Shown one piece after another: positions 49,469 to 58,897 of a stretch of DNA of 64,000 nucleotides (the stretch's first letter is position 1; every line of letters begins with the position of its first letter). The notes under the pieces were generated by a model. The model worked only from the letters and a program-made list of their open reading frames with translations. It was not told the origin of the DNA and did no database searches. Both the position numbers and the translations under genes were made by a program. Source of the DNA: Chitinophagales bacterium (GTDB lineage: Bacteria; Bacteroidota; Bacteroidia; Chitinophagales; JADJOU01); assembly GCA_030832185.1 (NCBI GenBank), contig JAURJQ010000010.1, positions 74,896 to 138,895 of the forward strand. The letters are read 5' to 3'.

Positions 49469-49476
49469 TATTTTTG
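49469..49476 (+). promoter_or_regulatory. Candidate -7 element (TATTTTTG) for corA
   Basis: TAnnTTTG match 17 nt upstream of ATG 49494. Confidence 0.35.
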
Positions 49477-49493
49477 GTATTTTAAAGTTTGAA

Positions 49494-50393
49494 ATGGCTA
49501 TATCCGAATATATACAGAGTGCTATGGGTTTTCAATGGGTAGATGTAGTCTCTCCCGATGAAGCTGAGCTTTTAGCCTTGGGTGAAAAATTTCAGATACA
49601 CCCATACTCAATCAAAGATTGTTTAGAGCCCGATCATCTGCCGAAGTACGAATCTCAAGAAGATTATCATTTTATAATCACTCGGTTAATGATAGAGCAT
49701 CCGCATAGTTCAAAAATTCATACTATACAGCAGGCTACATCTAAATTAGCTTTTTTTTATAACGAAAAATTTATCTTGACTATTCATAGATTGCCTTTAG
49801 ATTTCATAGCTACTACCAAGGCAAAATATTATGACTCAGGAAAGTGCCAAACGCCGACTGATATAGTAGTAAGACTGCTATGGAATGTGCTTAAAACCTA
49901 CGAACAACCTTCCCTAGAATTAGCTAAGGAAATAGATATCTATGAAGAGCGTATCTTTTTGAAAAATTTATCGCCACTGCTGATGCAGAATCTCTATTTT
50001 CTAAAGCGGAGAACGCATATAGCTCACAAATTACTCCAAATGACGGGTGGGATAGCGCAGAGTATTCAGTCCAAAGATAAAATAGCGCTTAATGATATGC
50101 GAGATATGCATGTTCAGCTCCTATCGGTTTATGCGCAGAATCTAGAAGATGTCAATAATTTATTACATTTCTATATGTCTATTTCTTCTCAAAAGACCAA
50201 TGAAGTGATGCGCATTCTGACTGTTTTTTCTGCATTTTTTCTGCCCTTGACGTTTCTCGCGGGAGTCTATGGAATGAATTTTAAATATATGCCAGAGCTA
50301 GATTATATTCATGGATATAAGCTGACTTGGCTCTTTATGATATTAATTACCATCTTTATTTTACAATGGTTCTGGCGAAAGAAGTGGTTATGA
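49494..50393 (+). CDS. corA: CorA family magnesium/divalent cation transporter
   Basis: C-terminal YGMNF motif (LAGVYGMNFKYMPELD) followed by final TM and basic tail. Confidence 0.93.
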   Translation: MAISEYIQSAMGFQWVDVVSPDEAELLALGEKFQIHPYSIKDCLEPDHLPKYESQEDYHFIITRLMIEHPHSSKIHTIQQATSKLAFFYNEKFILTIHRLPLDFIATTKAKYYDSGKCQTPTDIVVRLLWNVLKTYEQPSLELAKEIDIYEERIFLKNLSPLLMQNLYFLKRRTHIAHKLLQMTGGIAQSIQSKDKIALNDMRDMHVQLLSVYAQNLEDVNNLLHFYMSISSQKTNEVMRILTVFSAFFLPLTFLAGVYGMNFKYMPELDYIHGYKLTWLFMILITIFILQWFWRKKWL

Positions 50394-50448
50394 TTATTAA
50401 GTGATTTAGTAGACAGTTAGAAGGAATAGTCAAAATAAAATAAGTAAC

Positions 50449-51702
50449 ATGCGGTACTACAGAAAGATAAAAGGCTATTTTAAATTGATAGGACCAGGAT
50501 TGATAACAGGCGCTAGCGATGATGATCCATCAGGAATAGCCACCTATTCTCAAGCAGGAGCCATGTTTGGTTTGAGTACCTTATGGACTTCCATCCTTGC
50601 ATTCCCCTTGATGGCTGCTATTCAGCAAATGTGTGCTAGAATTGGCTTAGTAACTTCTCATGGCTTAACTCGTACACTCAAAATTCATTATCCTAAGCCT
50701 ATCTTATATTTAATGCTACTATTCAGCGCACCAGCTATCGTTTTAAATATTGGATCAGATATTGCTGGGATGGGTGCTGTTGGCAATTTATTGTTTCCCA
50801 GTATAAATTCATCCTTATTTAGTTTATTTTTTACCGTCTTATTGATAGTATTAATTATTTATCTCCCATATAAGAAAATTTCTAGCATATTAAAGTGGCT
50901 CTGCTCAGTCATGATAGTTTATTTAATGGTGCCTTTTTTCTATAAGCAAGATATATGGTATATTTTAAAATCTACCTTTGTTCCAAAGATTATTTGGGAT
51001 AAAAATTTTCTACTAGTATTAGTAGGTATTTTGGGTACGACGATTTCACCTTATTTATTTTTTTGGCAGACGTCTGCAGAGGTAGAGGAGATGCGGCAAA
51101 GTAAGACGCTTATAGTATTGAATAAAAAGCTAATAAGCGATGTCAATATGGATATAGATTTCGGAATGATATTTTCGGGTGTTATTATGTTTTTTATAAT
51201 CCTCACTACCGGTACAGTTTTGTTTGACCAAGGTATACATCAAATAGACACAGTAGAGCAAGCGGCAGTAGCCTTGAAACCTGTAGCAGGAAATCTAGCC
51301 TATTTGTTATTTTCCATTGGAGTGATTAGTACTGGTTTGATTGCTATTCCAGTTTTGAGCGGTTCACTTTCTTATATTTTTGCAGAATCATTTGGTTGGG
51401 AAGAGGGATTGGATAAGAAATTTCATGAAGCGAAGGGTTTTTATGCTATAATTATCGTTTCGCTGATTGTAGGTCTTGGTCTTAATTTTATTGGAATTTC
51501 ACCTGTCAAGGCATTGATATATACTGCAGTTTTATATGGCATATCCACGCCTGTATTGATATGTATTATTCTCCATATTGCAAATAATAAGACGATTATG
51601 GGCGAATATACAAATGGCTTCTGGGCAAACCTGCTAGGAGTATTTAGTTTACTAATAATGCTTTTAGCAGCATTCGGATTATTGTATTTTCAATTTACTT
51701 AA
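50449..51702 (+). CDS. Nramp-family divalent metal transporter with non-canonical TM1/TM6 motifs
   Basis: KLIGPGLITGASDDDPSGIATYSQAGAMFG; TISPYLFFWQTSAEVEEMR in place of canonical MPHN. Confidence 0.88.
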   Translation: MRYYRKIKGYFKLIGPGLITGASDDDPSGIATYSQAGAMFGLSTLWTSILAFPLMAAIQQMCARIGLVTSHGLTRTLKIHYPKPILYLMLLFSAPAIVLNIGSDIAGMGAVGNLLFPSINSSLFSLFFTVLLIVLIIYLPYKKISSILKWLCSVMIVYLMVPFFYKQDIWYILKSTFVPKIIWDKNFLLVLVGILGTTISPYLFFWQTSAEVEEMRQSKTLIVLNKKLISDVNMDIDFGMIFSGVIMFFIILTTGTVLFDQGIHQIDTVEQAAVALKPVAGNLAYLLFSIGVISTGLIAIPVLSGSLSYIFAESFGWEEGLDKKFHEAKGFYAIIIVSLIVGLGLNFIGISPVKALIYTAVLYGISTPVLICIILHIANNKTIMGEYTNGFWANLLGVFSLLIMLLAAFGLLYFQFT

Positions 51703-51714
51703 TATATTTTTAAA

Positions 51715-52866
51715 GTGTATTTAACGATGCAAACTTTTCACAGATTCAATATTGTAGTTTTTTGTTTTTTATTTTTTGGACAGCCAATGGCTTCCCAGCA
51801 ATTTAGCGTGCTGACCTGCAGCCGAGGAGACGAGATTTATAGTACCTTTGGTCATTCAGCTATTCGTTACCAAGATATTTCGCAAGGGATAGATTGGGTT
51901 TACAATTACGGTTTATTTGACTTTCAGGATCCCAATTTTATCCCTAAATTCTGTATGGGTAAGTTAGATTATATGGTGGGAAAGGAATCTATGAATGATT
52001 TTATGGGGCAATATGTCTATCAACAGCGGGAGGTCAAGGAACAAGTTTTGAACCTATCTTCAGCGCAAAGAGATAGTCTATTTCAGTTCCTAGAATGGAA
52101 TATTCAAGATGAAAACAAATACTATCGCTATGATTTTTTATTTAACAATTGTGCGACCAAAATAATCGATGTCATCGAGAAGAATTGTAAAGGTATACAG
52201 ATGAAATTTTATGAGGAGGAGGATAAGAAGACCTTCCGTGAGCATGTTCATAGCAATGCTGAAAATTCAGTGCCTTGGATTGACTGGGGCATGGATGTGG
52301 CTTTGGGTATGCCAGTGGATAAAAAATCAACGGCACGGGAATATTGTTTTTTGCCAGAGTTTGTAGCGAAGTCTATTGCATTAAGTCAGATTAATGGACA
52401 AGCACTTGTAGTCAAAGAATCTGTGATAATACCAGAGACCCCTAGGATAAGATCGAGCTGGGATTGGTTGTTTAATCCCAACATTTTCGGAATTTTGATT
52501 ATGTTAATTGTGGTCATGTTAAAATTTAAACCTCAATCATGGTCTAATATTTTTTTCGGTACATTCTATTTATTATTGGGCCTAGGTGGATTAGTTATAG
52601 GCTTTGAGTGGTTTTTTACCGAACATTTCGTGACAAAGAATAACTTAAATTTACTTTGGTTGAACCCGCTTTTTATTCCTTACGGATATTTCATTTTAAG
52701 AGGAAAGACTTTGCAAATATTGACATTAATTGTCAAATTTTGTTTGACTATTGCCTTGATTATTGCCATATTGGGGCTTCAAGATTTGCATAGTGCTAGC
52801 AGAAGTTTAATTCTTGCAGCTTTCATAATGAATTATTTGATTACAAATAAAGAAACAACTAATTAA
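51715..52866 (+). CDS. DUF4105 domain-containing membrane protein
   Basis: [61 protein letters not shown] start; ATG at 51727 is an alternative. Confidence 0.88.
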   Translation: MYLTMQTFHRFNIVVFCFLFFGQPMASQQFSVLTCSRGDEIYSTFGHSAIRYQDISQGIDWVYNYGLFDFQDPNFIPKFCMGKLDYMVGKESMNDFMGQYVYQQREVKEQVLNLSSAQRDSLFQFLEWNIQDENKYYRYDFLFNNCATKIIDVIEKNCKGIQMKFYEEEDKKTFREHVHSNAENSVPWIDWGMDVALGMPVDKKSTAREYCFLPEFVAKSIALSQINGQALVVKESVIIPETPRIRSSWDWLFNPNIFGILIMLIVVMLKFKPQSWSNIFFGTFYLLLGLGGLVIGFEWFFTEHFVTKNNLNLLWLNPLFIPYGYFILRGKTLQILTLIVKFCLTIALIIAILGLQDLHSASRSLILAAFIMNYLITNKETTN

Positions 52867-52873
52867 TGTAATA

Positions 52874-53425
52874 ATGAAGATAGACAAAACAAACCCATGG
52901 CATAAAGTGAGTCGAGGAAATTCGGAGCCGAATTCAGTAAATGGAATCATTGAGATACCCAAGGGAACTCGAGCTAAATATGAAGTGGATAAGGAAAGTG
53001 GACTTCTGCGCCTAGATAGGGTTATATACTCTTCTATGTATTATCCTGCCAATTATGGTTTTATCCCGCAAACCTATTGTGGAGATAGAGATCCTCTAGA
53101 TATTCTGATCTTAACTCAGATAGAAGTGGTTCCACTTTGTATAGTCCCTGCAAAGGTAATTGGTGTCATGCGAATGGTGGACAGTGGAGATACAGATGAT
53201 AAAATAATAGCCGTATGCGCTGGAGACCCTAGTGCAAATCATATTCAAGATATTTCTGAATTGCCCGAACATTTTATACTAGAACTGAGAAATTTCTTTG
53301 AAGAGTATAAAAAATTGGAGAAAAAGCATGTGGTCGTCGCTGAATTTTTAAATCGAGATGCAGCTATGGAAATCGTGGAAGAGAGTTTTAGGATGTATGA
53401 TGCCTTATTAGAAGCAAAAAATTAA
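52874..53425 (+). CDS. ppa: Inorganic pyrophosphatase
   Basis: [53 protein letters not shown]. Confidence 0.95.
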   Translation: MKIDKTNPWHKVSRGNSEPNSVNGIIEIPKGTRAKYEVDKESGLLRLDRVIYSSMYYPANYGFIPQTYCGDRDPLDILILTQIEVVPLCIVPAKVIGVMRMVDSGDTDDKIIAVCAGDPSANHIQDISELPEHFILELRNFFEEYKKLEKKHVVVAEFLNRDAAMEIVEESFRMYDALLEAKN

Positions 53426-53482
53426 ACTAATTTTAGTATGTTGATTCCCTAATATGCTCTATCTTAGCTAAAAAATTAGAGT

Positions 53483-54184
53483 ATGAATAAATTATTGTTA
53501 CTAACGTCCATTTTGTGCATGTCTTTTGCACTTCATTCGCAATCAGTTGACGAAATCATAGCATTGAATCTCAAAGCGAGAGGTGGTGAGGACAAAATAC
53601 GTGGACTGAAAACTATGGTTATGGAATGCGTATCGAATAGACAAGGTATGGAATTTCCAGTGAAGCTTTCATTTGCCAATAAAGTAGGATTCAGATTGGA
53701 TATGCAAATCATGGGAATGGATTGTTTTATGCTCATCAATGAAAAAGCGGCTTATAATTATTTTCCAATGCGTGGTCAGGCCAAGCCAGAAGCTATGCCA
53801 GAGGAGTTGCATAAGGGAATGCTTTCTAGATTGGACATTCAAGGAGATTTTATTGATTATAAGGAAAAGGGTGTCAACTTCAAATTATTACCAGAAGAGA
53901 AATTAGATGATCAGCCATGCTATGTATTATTGTCAACCAATAAAGCGGGAAAAGAAAAGACGATTTATATCGATAAAAAGACTAATCTGGTCATAAAAGA
54001 TATTTCTAAAACAGAAGTTGAAGGCGAAGAAAGAGAAGTGGCTAGTACCTATAGTGATTTTCAAACTGTAGATGGCTACGTGCTCCCCATGACCTTATCT
54101 AGTCCAATGAATGGAGATATGAAGGTCACTAAATATAGTCTTAATACTGATTTGAAGCCAGAGATGTTTGAAGTTAAGAACTAA
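53483..54184 (+). CDS. LolA-like outer membrane lipoprotein-sorting protein homolog
   Basis: Signal peptide; NLKARGGEDKIRGLKTMVMECVSNRQGMEFPVKLSFANKVGFRLDMQIMGMD; YSDFQTVDGYVLPMTL. Confidence 0.7.
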   Translation: MNKLLLLTSILCMSFALHSQSVDEIIALNLKARGGEDKIRGLKTMVMECVSNRQGMEFPVKLSFANKVGFRLDMQIMGMDCFMLINEKAAYNYFPMRGQAKPEAMPEELHKGMLSRLDIQGDFIDYKEKGVNFKLLPEEKLDDQPCYVLLSTNKAGKEKTIYIDKKTNLVIKDISKTEVEGEEREVASTYSDFQTVDGYVLPMTLSSPMNGDMKVTKYSLNTDLKPEMFEVKN

Positions 54185-54217
54185 GGTTAAACTTCTACTC
54201 CTCCGTGCTATTGAAAC

Positions 54218-56059
54218 ATGAAGTATCTAGTTTTTTTACTAAAAATTCTTTTTGTACAGCTAGTTTTTTGCCAAGTTTTTCGCATCCTATTTCTGATATT
54301 ATCTTCAGATAAATTCGAATTTACTCTTTTTCTAGGGAGTCTGATTTCAGGCTTTCAATTTGATTTAGGCATCAGTCTTATTGTTTTAGTATTACTTAGT
54401 CTATTCCATTGGTTGATTTCGTTTGTAACCACTTTGCGATATCATAAATTGTTTTTAGGATTTTTCTTTGTACTTACAGTCTTTCAGGCTATGATTGCTG
54501 CAGGTGACATAATACTTTATAAATACTGGGACTGTATATTTAGCGTGCGAGCTTACCCTTATTTGAAGAATATTTCTGAGTTATTCAAGAATGTATCTAC
54601 GTTCAATTTTGTCTTTGTCGTCTTCTATTTCGGCTTGATTACCATTCTTTTTTTCTATGTAAGTAATAAAATGAAGTTATTTGCGGTATTTTCTATCAAA
54701 TGGTTTCAAAGGGGTCTAGTTATAATATGTTTAATTCCGCTTGCTTTTTTAGCTATCAGGGGAGGTTTTCGCGAGATTCCGCGCAATCAAAGTGATGGTT
54801 TTTTCTGTGAAAATAGGACGTATAATATTTCCTCTATTAATAGTACATGGAATTTTTTCAATGTATTAGTGGAGAATCAAAAGTTCTTAGAAAAAAATCC
54901 ATATAAAAAGCTATCTGATACTATGATGCTGATTAGGGTAAATGAGATGCAGAGACCAGGAGCAATTAGCGATGTCCAGTTATTTTCATTTTCTAGTCAA
55001 CCTAATATTGTCCTTATAACCATGGAAGGAGTAAATGCAGAAGTATTTAAAATACATAATGGCCAGACTTCACATATGCCTTTTTTAGAATCTCTTCTAG
55101 ATTCCTCTTATTATTTTATGAGAGCATTTTCTGTAGGTTCTAGAACTGAGCAAGGTCTTGCAGCTATGCTTTCAGGCTCTTTAGCTACCCCTTATAATAA
55201 TATTACAGATAATATAAGCACTCTCTCTGATATTCCAAGTATCCTCACTGCGATGAATAAGAGAAAATATCATACACAATTTGTCTTTGGAGGCAATGTA
55301 GAGTTTGCTAATATGAGGGCATATCTTAATCAAATAGGATATGATACCGTGCTTGACATTACCAGTTTTGATACGAAGCATGGTTTACAAAGTCTAGGTT
55401 TACCTGATGAATATTTGGTCGATGCACTCATAGATCAATATGAAAAATTAAAACCACCTTTTTTTCTGCATACACTCACCTTGAGTACGCATGAGCCTTT
55501 CGATATACCTGGTTTGAAAACCTACTCTTCAGAAAAGAAAATGTATTTGCAAAGTGTGACTTATTTAGACAATCAGTTGAAGAAATTATTTTCTAAACTA
55601 GCTACAAATAAGAAATTTGACAATACAGTTTTTATTATTACTTCTGATCATGGGCATAAAATGCCTCATGACTATGATATTGCTAGTAAGGAGCGCTATC
55701 ATATTCCGATGATTATATATTCAAAAAAGTTAAATTCAGTGTATAGAGGCTATCAAGATACGAGCTTATTTGCACAGCACAATTTTCCAGCCACTTTATC
55801 ATATCTTCTCGGCTGGAAAGAAAAAAACTATTTAAAATTTTCTAGGAACCATTTTACATCTATGAATAGATATACAATGAGCGCCTTTGTCAATGGTTAT
55901 CTTTTTCAGACAGATACGAGTTCTATCTCTTATGACTATGTATGGCGACCCTATGATACTGCGAATAAAGAACTCGTGAGGCAGCATAGCTATCCTCAAG
56001 CTTTACTGCAGTATTTAGCCGATCAAATACGAGGCGTGCGCCCCATTAAAGAAAAATAA
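54218..56059 (+). CDS. LTA synthase family (sulfatase-fold) membrane protein
   Basis: N-terminal TM helices; PNIVLITMEGVNAE; SVGSRTEQGLAAMLSG; FIITSDHGHKMPHD; IPMIIYSKKL. Confidence 0.9.
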   Translation: MKYLVFLLKILFVQLVFCQVFRILFLILSSDKFEFTLFLGSLISGFQFDLGISLIVLVLLSLFHWLISFVTTLRYHKLFLGFFFVLTVFQAMIAAGDIILYKYWDCIFSVRAYPYLKNISELFKNVSTFNFVFVVFYFGLITILFFYVSNKMKLFAVFSIKWFQRGLVIICLIPLAFLAIRGGFREIPRNQSDGFFCENRTYNISSINSTWNFFNVLVENQKFLEKNPYKKLSDTMMLIRVNEMQRPGAISDVQLFSFSSQPNIVLITMEGVNAEVFKIHNGQTSHMPFLESLLDSSYYFMRAFSVGSRTEQGLAAMLSGSLATPYNNITDNISTLSDIPSILTAMNKRKYHTQFVFGGNVEFANMRAYLNQIGYDTVLDITSFDTKHGLQSLGLPDEYLVDALIDQYEKLKPPFFLHTLTLSTHEPFDIPGLKTYSSEKKMYLQSVTYLDNQLKKLFSKLATNKKFDNTVFIITSDHGHKMPHDYDIASKERYHIPMIIYSKKLNSVYRGYQDTSLFAQHNFPATLSYLLGWKEKNYLKFSRNHFTSMNRYTMSAFVNGYLFQTDTSSISYDYVWRPYDTANKELVRQHSYPQALLQYLADQIRGVRPIKEK

Positions 56060-57090
56060 ATTTCAGCTAGTTTGTAATAACTTTTTTCTTCGGTAAATTG
56101 TTCTAATCTTAATCTTCCGTGTTCAATTAGAATTGCTTTATTTGCAGAATTTACATAGAGTAGTTTCTGGGCCAAATCCATTCCAGAATTATTCTGAAAA
56201 TAATATGCGGCGTCTCCAGCCACTTCTCTATGAATAGGCGTATCACTTAGAAGTATAGCTTTTTTCGCTAGAAAGGATTCGAGGATAGGTATGCCAAAGC
56301 CCTCTCCTTTACTAGGGTACACTGAAAACAGACAATGATGTAAATAATTAAATTTTTCATTATCACTTATGCCTGAAATAAAGTGAATGCGATGACTATG
56401 ATGACTTGCTTCGGCTAGCATCTTTACCATTTTTCTTTCAGGACCAGAACCAATATGTATCAAATCAAAGTCAACCTTATCTGCTATTTTAAGATAGGCA
56501 TCTAGTAATAATGCTTGATTTTTTCTACCGAGAAAAGAAGAGATACAGAGAATGTAATTCTTATTATGCGGTCTATTGGTTGCTGCTATAGGTGATTTAG
56601 TAGCAGCTATGGGTATGATTTTTATCTTTTGTGGAGCTATTCCGTAATGGGATATTATATCCGACTTGGTGACTTCACTTACTGCTATGATGACATTCGC
56701 TCTTTTACATGCATATCGAGCCTTAAAGTTGTAGATAAATCGGTCTATCCAAGGGTAGTCTTCTGGGAATTTTAAAAATAATAGATCATGAATCGTGACG
56801 ATTGTCTTAAGCTTATTAGGAAGAAGAAAAGGCAATTCTCCAGCCAAACCATGATAGACATCGATTGCATATTTCTTTAAATCAAAATAGATGAAAAATG
56901 AACGCCAGAGCACTCCAAAAGGATTAATAACTGTAGTTATGCTAGAATTCCAGATTTTCTTTTTAGGGGTAAAGAGGACTATATTTTCTGTAGAAATATT
57001 TTTTTCCACAGCCTCAATCACACCTCTACTATACACCCCTAGCCCAGAGTGATTATTAAATGCGCGTTTAGCGTCAAGACCTAGTTTCAT
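56023..57090 (-). CDS. Glycosyltransferase family 4/group 1 (ATG 57090 preferred; GTG at 57096 possible)
   Basis: MKLGLDAKRAFNNHSGLGVYSRGVIEAV; TIHDLLFLKFPEDYP; FSVYPSKGEGFGIPILESFLAKKAILLSDTPIHREVAGDAAYYF. Confidence 0.92.
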   Translation of the reverse strand: MKLGLDAKRAFNNHSGLGVYSRGVIEAVEKNISTENIVLFTPKKKIWNSSITTVINPFGVLWRSFFIYFDLKKYAIDVYHGLAGELPFLLPNKLKTIVTIHDLLFLKFPEDYPWIDRFIYNFKARYACKRANVIIAVSEVTKSDIISHYGIAPQKIKIIPIAATKSPIAATNRPHNKNYILCISSFLGRKNQALLLDAYLKIADKVDFDLIHIGSGPERKMVKMLAEASHHSHRIHFISGISDNEKFNYLHHCLFSVYPSKGEGFGIPILESFLAKKAILLSDTPIHREVAGDAAYYFQNNSGMDLAQKLLYVNSANKAILIEHGRLRLEQFTEEKSYYKLAEIYFSLMGRTPRI

Positions 57091-57463
57091 AGCCACGAAT
57101 TCACGAATTTTTTATAGAACTATTCTTTTATGAACAAGACTCTTTTTTCCAAAATTAACCAATAAAGCGAGTTTACATTGAGAAACTTTTAAATAAATTA
57201 GGCATTGTGCTATATCAGCATCGCAAAGATTTGAAGCGCATTTTATATCTAAAATTATTCCTTTATAGTTTACTTCAAATTTTTTCTCTTTCGTATAAGG
57301 AATGTTTCCTTTTTTGAATTCATATTCTATAGCATCTTTATAGACTATTTCTAAAAATCCATCGCCCAGATGGTTGTGCACTTCCATACACCATCGAATT
57401 ATCTTAAAACTCTCTCTCTTCTTTAAGAAAAATCATAAAAGGAAACTCGTGAATTAGTGGCTA
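57090..57463. mobile_element. MITE-like cassette: ~21-bp terminal inverted repeats (19/21 match) flanking a GxxExxY gene
   Basis: Left TAGCCACGAATTCACGAATTT (57090-57110); reverse complement of right arm (57443-57463) TAGCCACTAATTCACGAGTTT; both arms end in TA. Confidence 0.6.
57112..57387 (-). pseudogene. GxxExxY protein (PD-(D/E)XK-like), internally deleted and 5'-truncated
   Basis: MEVHNHLGDGFLEIVYKDAIEYEFKKGNIPYTKEKKFEVNYKGIILDIKCASNLCDADIAQCLIYLKVSQCKLALLVNFGKKSLVHKRIVL; contains GFLEIVY (GxxExxY) but lacks the usual ~15-18 aa segment with (A)DF between YKGIILD and the ExK motif. Confidence 0.75.
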
Positions 57464-58822
57464 CCTCCCCATTTCTTCATAAAAACAACAAAGTGTTTCA
57501 ATCCCTTTTAAATAATTCCATACATGATAATGCTCATTGGGAGAGTGAATTGCATCGGTATCTAATCCGAAACCAAGGAGAACTGTATCAATTCCCAATA
57601 CGCGTTTAAACATAGTGACGATAGGTATAGAACCTCCCGTTCTCAATGGAATGGGCGTTTTTCCATAAGTTATTTCTACTGCTTTTTCAGCCGCTTTATA
57701 GGCATTGCTTTCGGTAGGTGTTACAGCTGGTTCACCACCGTGATGAGGAGTCACTTTCACTTTTACATACTTGGGTGCTATGGACTTGAAGTGAGCTTCA
57801 AATAGTTTTGAAATTTCATTGTAATCTTGATTCGGAACTAAGCGCATAGATATTTTAGCAAATGCCTTTGAGGGTAAAACAGTCTTAGCACCCTCTCCTA
57901 TGTAGCCACCCCATATTCCATTTACATCGAGCGTTGGTCTGATACTCACTCTTTCCAATACAGAATATTCCTTCTCACCAAAGACCTCATCTATATCTAA
58001 ATGTTTTTTATATTCGGTCATATCAAATGGCGCTTTAGACATAGCGGCTCTTTCCTCTGCGCTAACTTCTAGGATTTTATCATAAAAATGTGGAATAGTA
58101 ATTGTTCCATTTTCATCTTGTAGGGAAGCTATCATCTTGCAAAGGGTATTGATAGGATTTCCTACGGCACCGCCATATACGCCCGAATGCAAATCTCTAT
58201 TGGGTCCAGTGACTTCTACTTCCATATAGGCTAGACCTCTTAAACCTGTGGTGATAGATGGGTGCTCATTGGATATCATTGATGTATCAGAAATGACGAT
58301 GCAGTCTGCTTTTAATTTGTCTTTATAGGTATTGACAAATTCTTCGAGATGCTCAGAACCTATTTCTTCCTCTCCTTCTATAATACATTTTACATTGCAG
58401 TTGAGTTTATTTTCTGAAAGTAAAATCTCCAAAGCTTTAAAATGCATATAAAATTGTCCTTTGTCATCTGCTGAGCCCCGTGCAAAGATTTTCCCATCTT
58501 TAATCACAGGTTCGAATGGTGGGGAAGTCCATAGCTCTATCGGATCTGCTGGCTGCACATCGTAATGTCCATAAGCTAGAATTGTAGGTTTACTTGGGTC
58601 AATTATTTTTTCTCCATAGACTACAGGATATCCTTTGGTAGAAATGATTTCTACTTTGTCTAATCCAAGGGCGTTCATTTTATCCGATACGAATTGGGCA
58701 CAGGACATGACGTCTACTTTATAGGCTGGGTCTGCAGATATAGATGGAAATTTTAATAAGTCGATTAACTCTTGGAGATAAGTTTCTTTATTTTTTTCAA
58801 CGATGGATTGGTAATTGCTCAT
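57461..58822 (-). CDS. M20 family dipeptidase
   Basis: ILAYGHYDVQPADPIELWTSPPFEPVIKDGKIFARGSADDKGQFYMHFKALE; EGEEEIGSEHLEEF; RTGGSIPIVTMF; DAIHSPNEHYHVWN. Confidence 0.94.
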   Translation of the reverse strand: MSNYQSIVEKNKETYLQELIDLLKFPSISADPAYKVDVMSCAQFVSDKMNALGLDKVEIISTKGYPVVYGEKIIDPSKPTILAYGHYDVQPADPIELWTSPPFEPVIKDGKIFARGSADDKGQFYMHFKALEILLSENKLNCNVKCIIEGEEEIGSEHLEEFVNTYKDKLKADCIVISDTSMISNEHPSITTGLRGLAYMEVEVTGPNRDLHSGVYGGAVGNPINTLCKMIASLQDENGTITIPHFYDKILEVSAEERAAMSKAPFDMTEYKKHLDIDEVFGEKEYSVLERVSIRPTLDVNGIWGGYIGEGAKTVLPSKAFAKISMRLVPNQDYNEISKLFEAHFKSIAPKYVKVKVTPHHGGEPAVTPTESNAYKAAEKAVEITYGKTPIPLRTGGSIPIVTMFKRVLGIDTVLLGFGLDTDAIHSPNEHYHVWNYLKGIETLCCFYEEMGR

Positions 58823-58897
58823 TGCTTGAATGTAGTTATTATGATATAGGCAAAGTTAGTGAAAAACAAACTATAGCCAAAGGCAAGTTTTTTAAAG

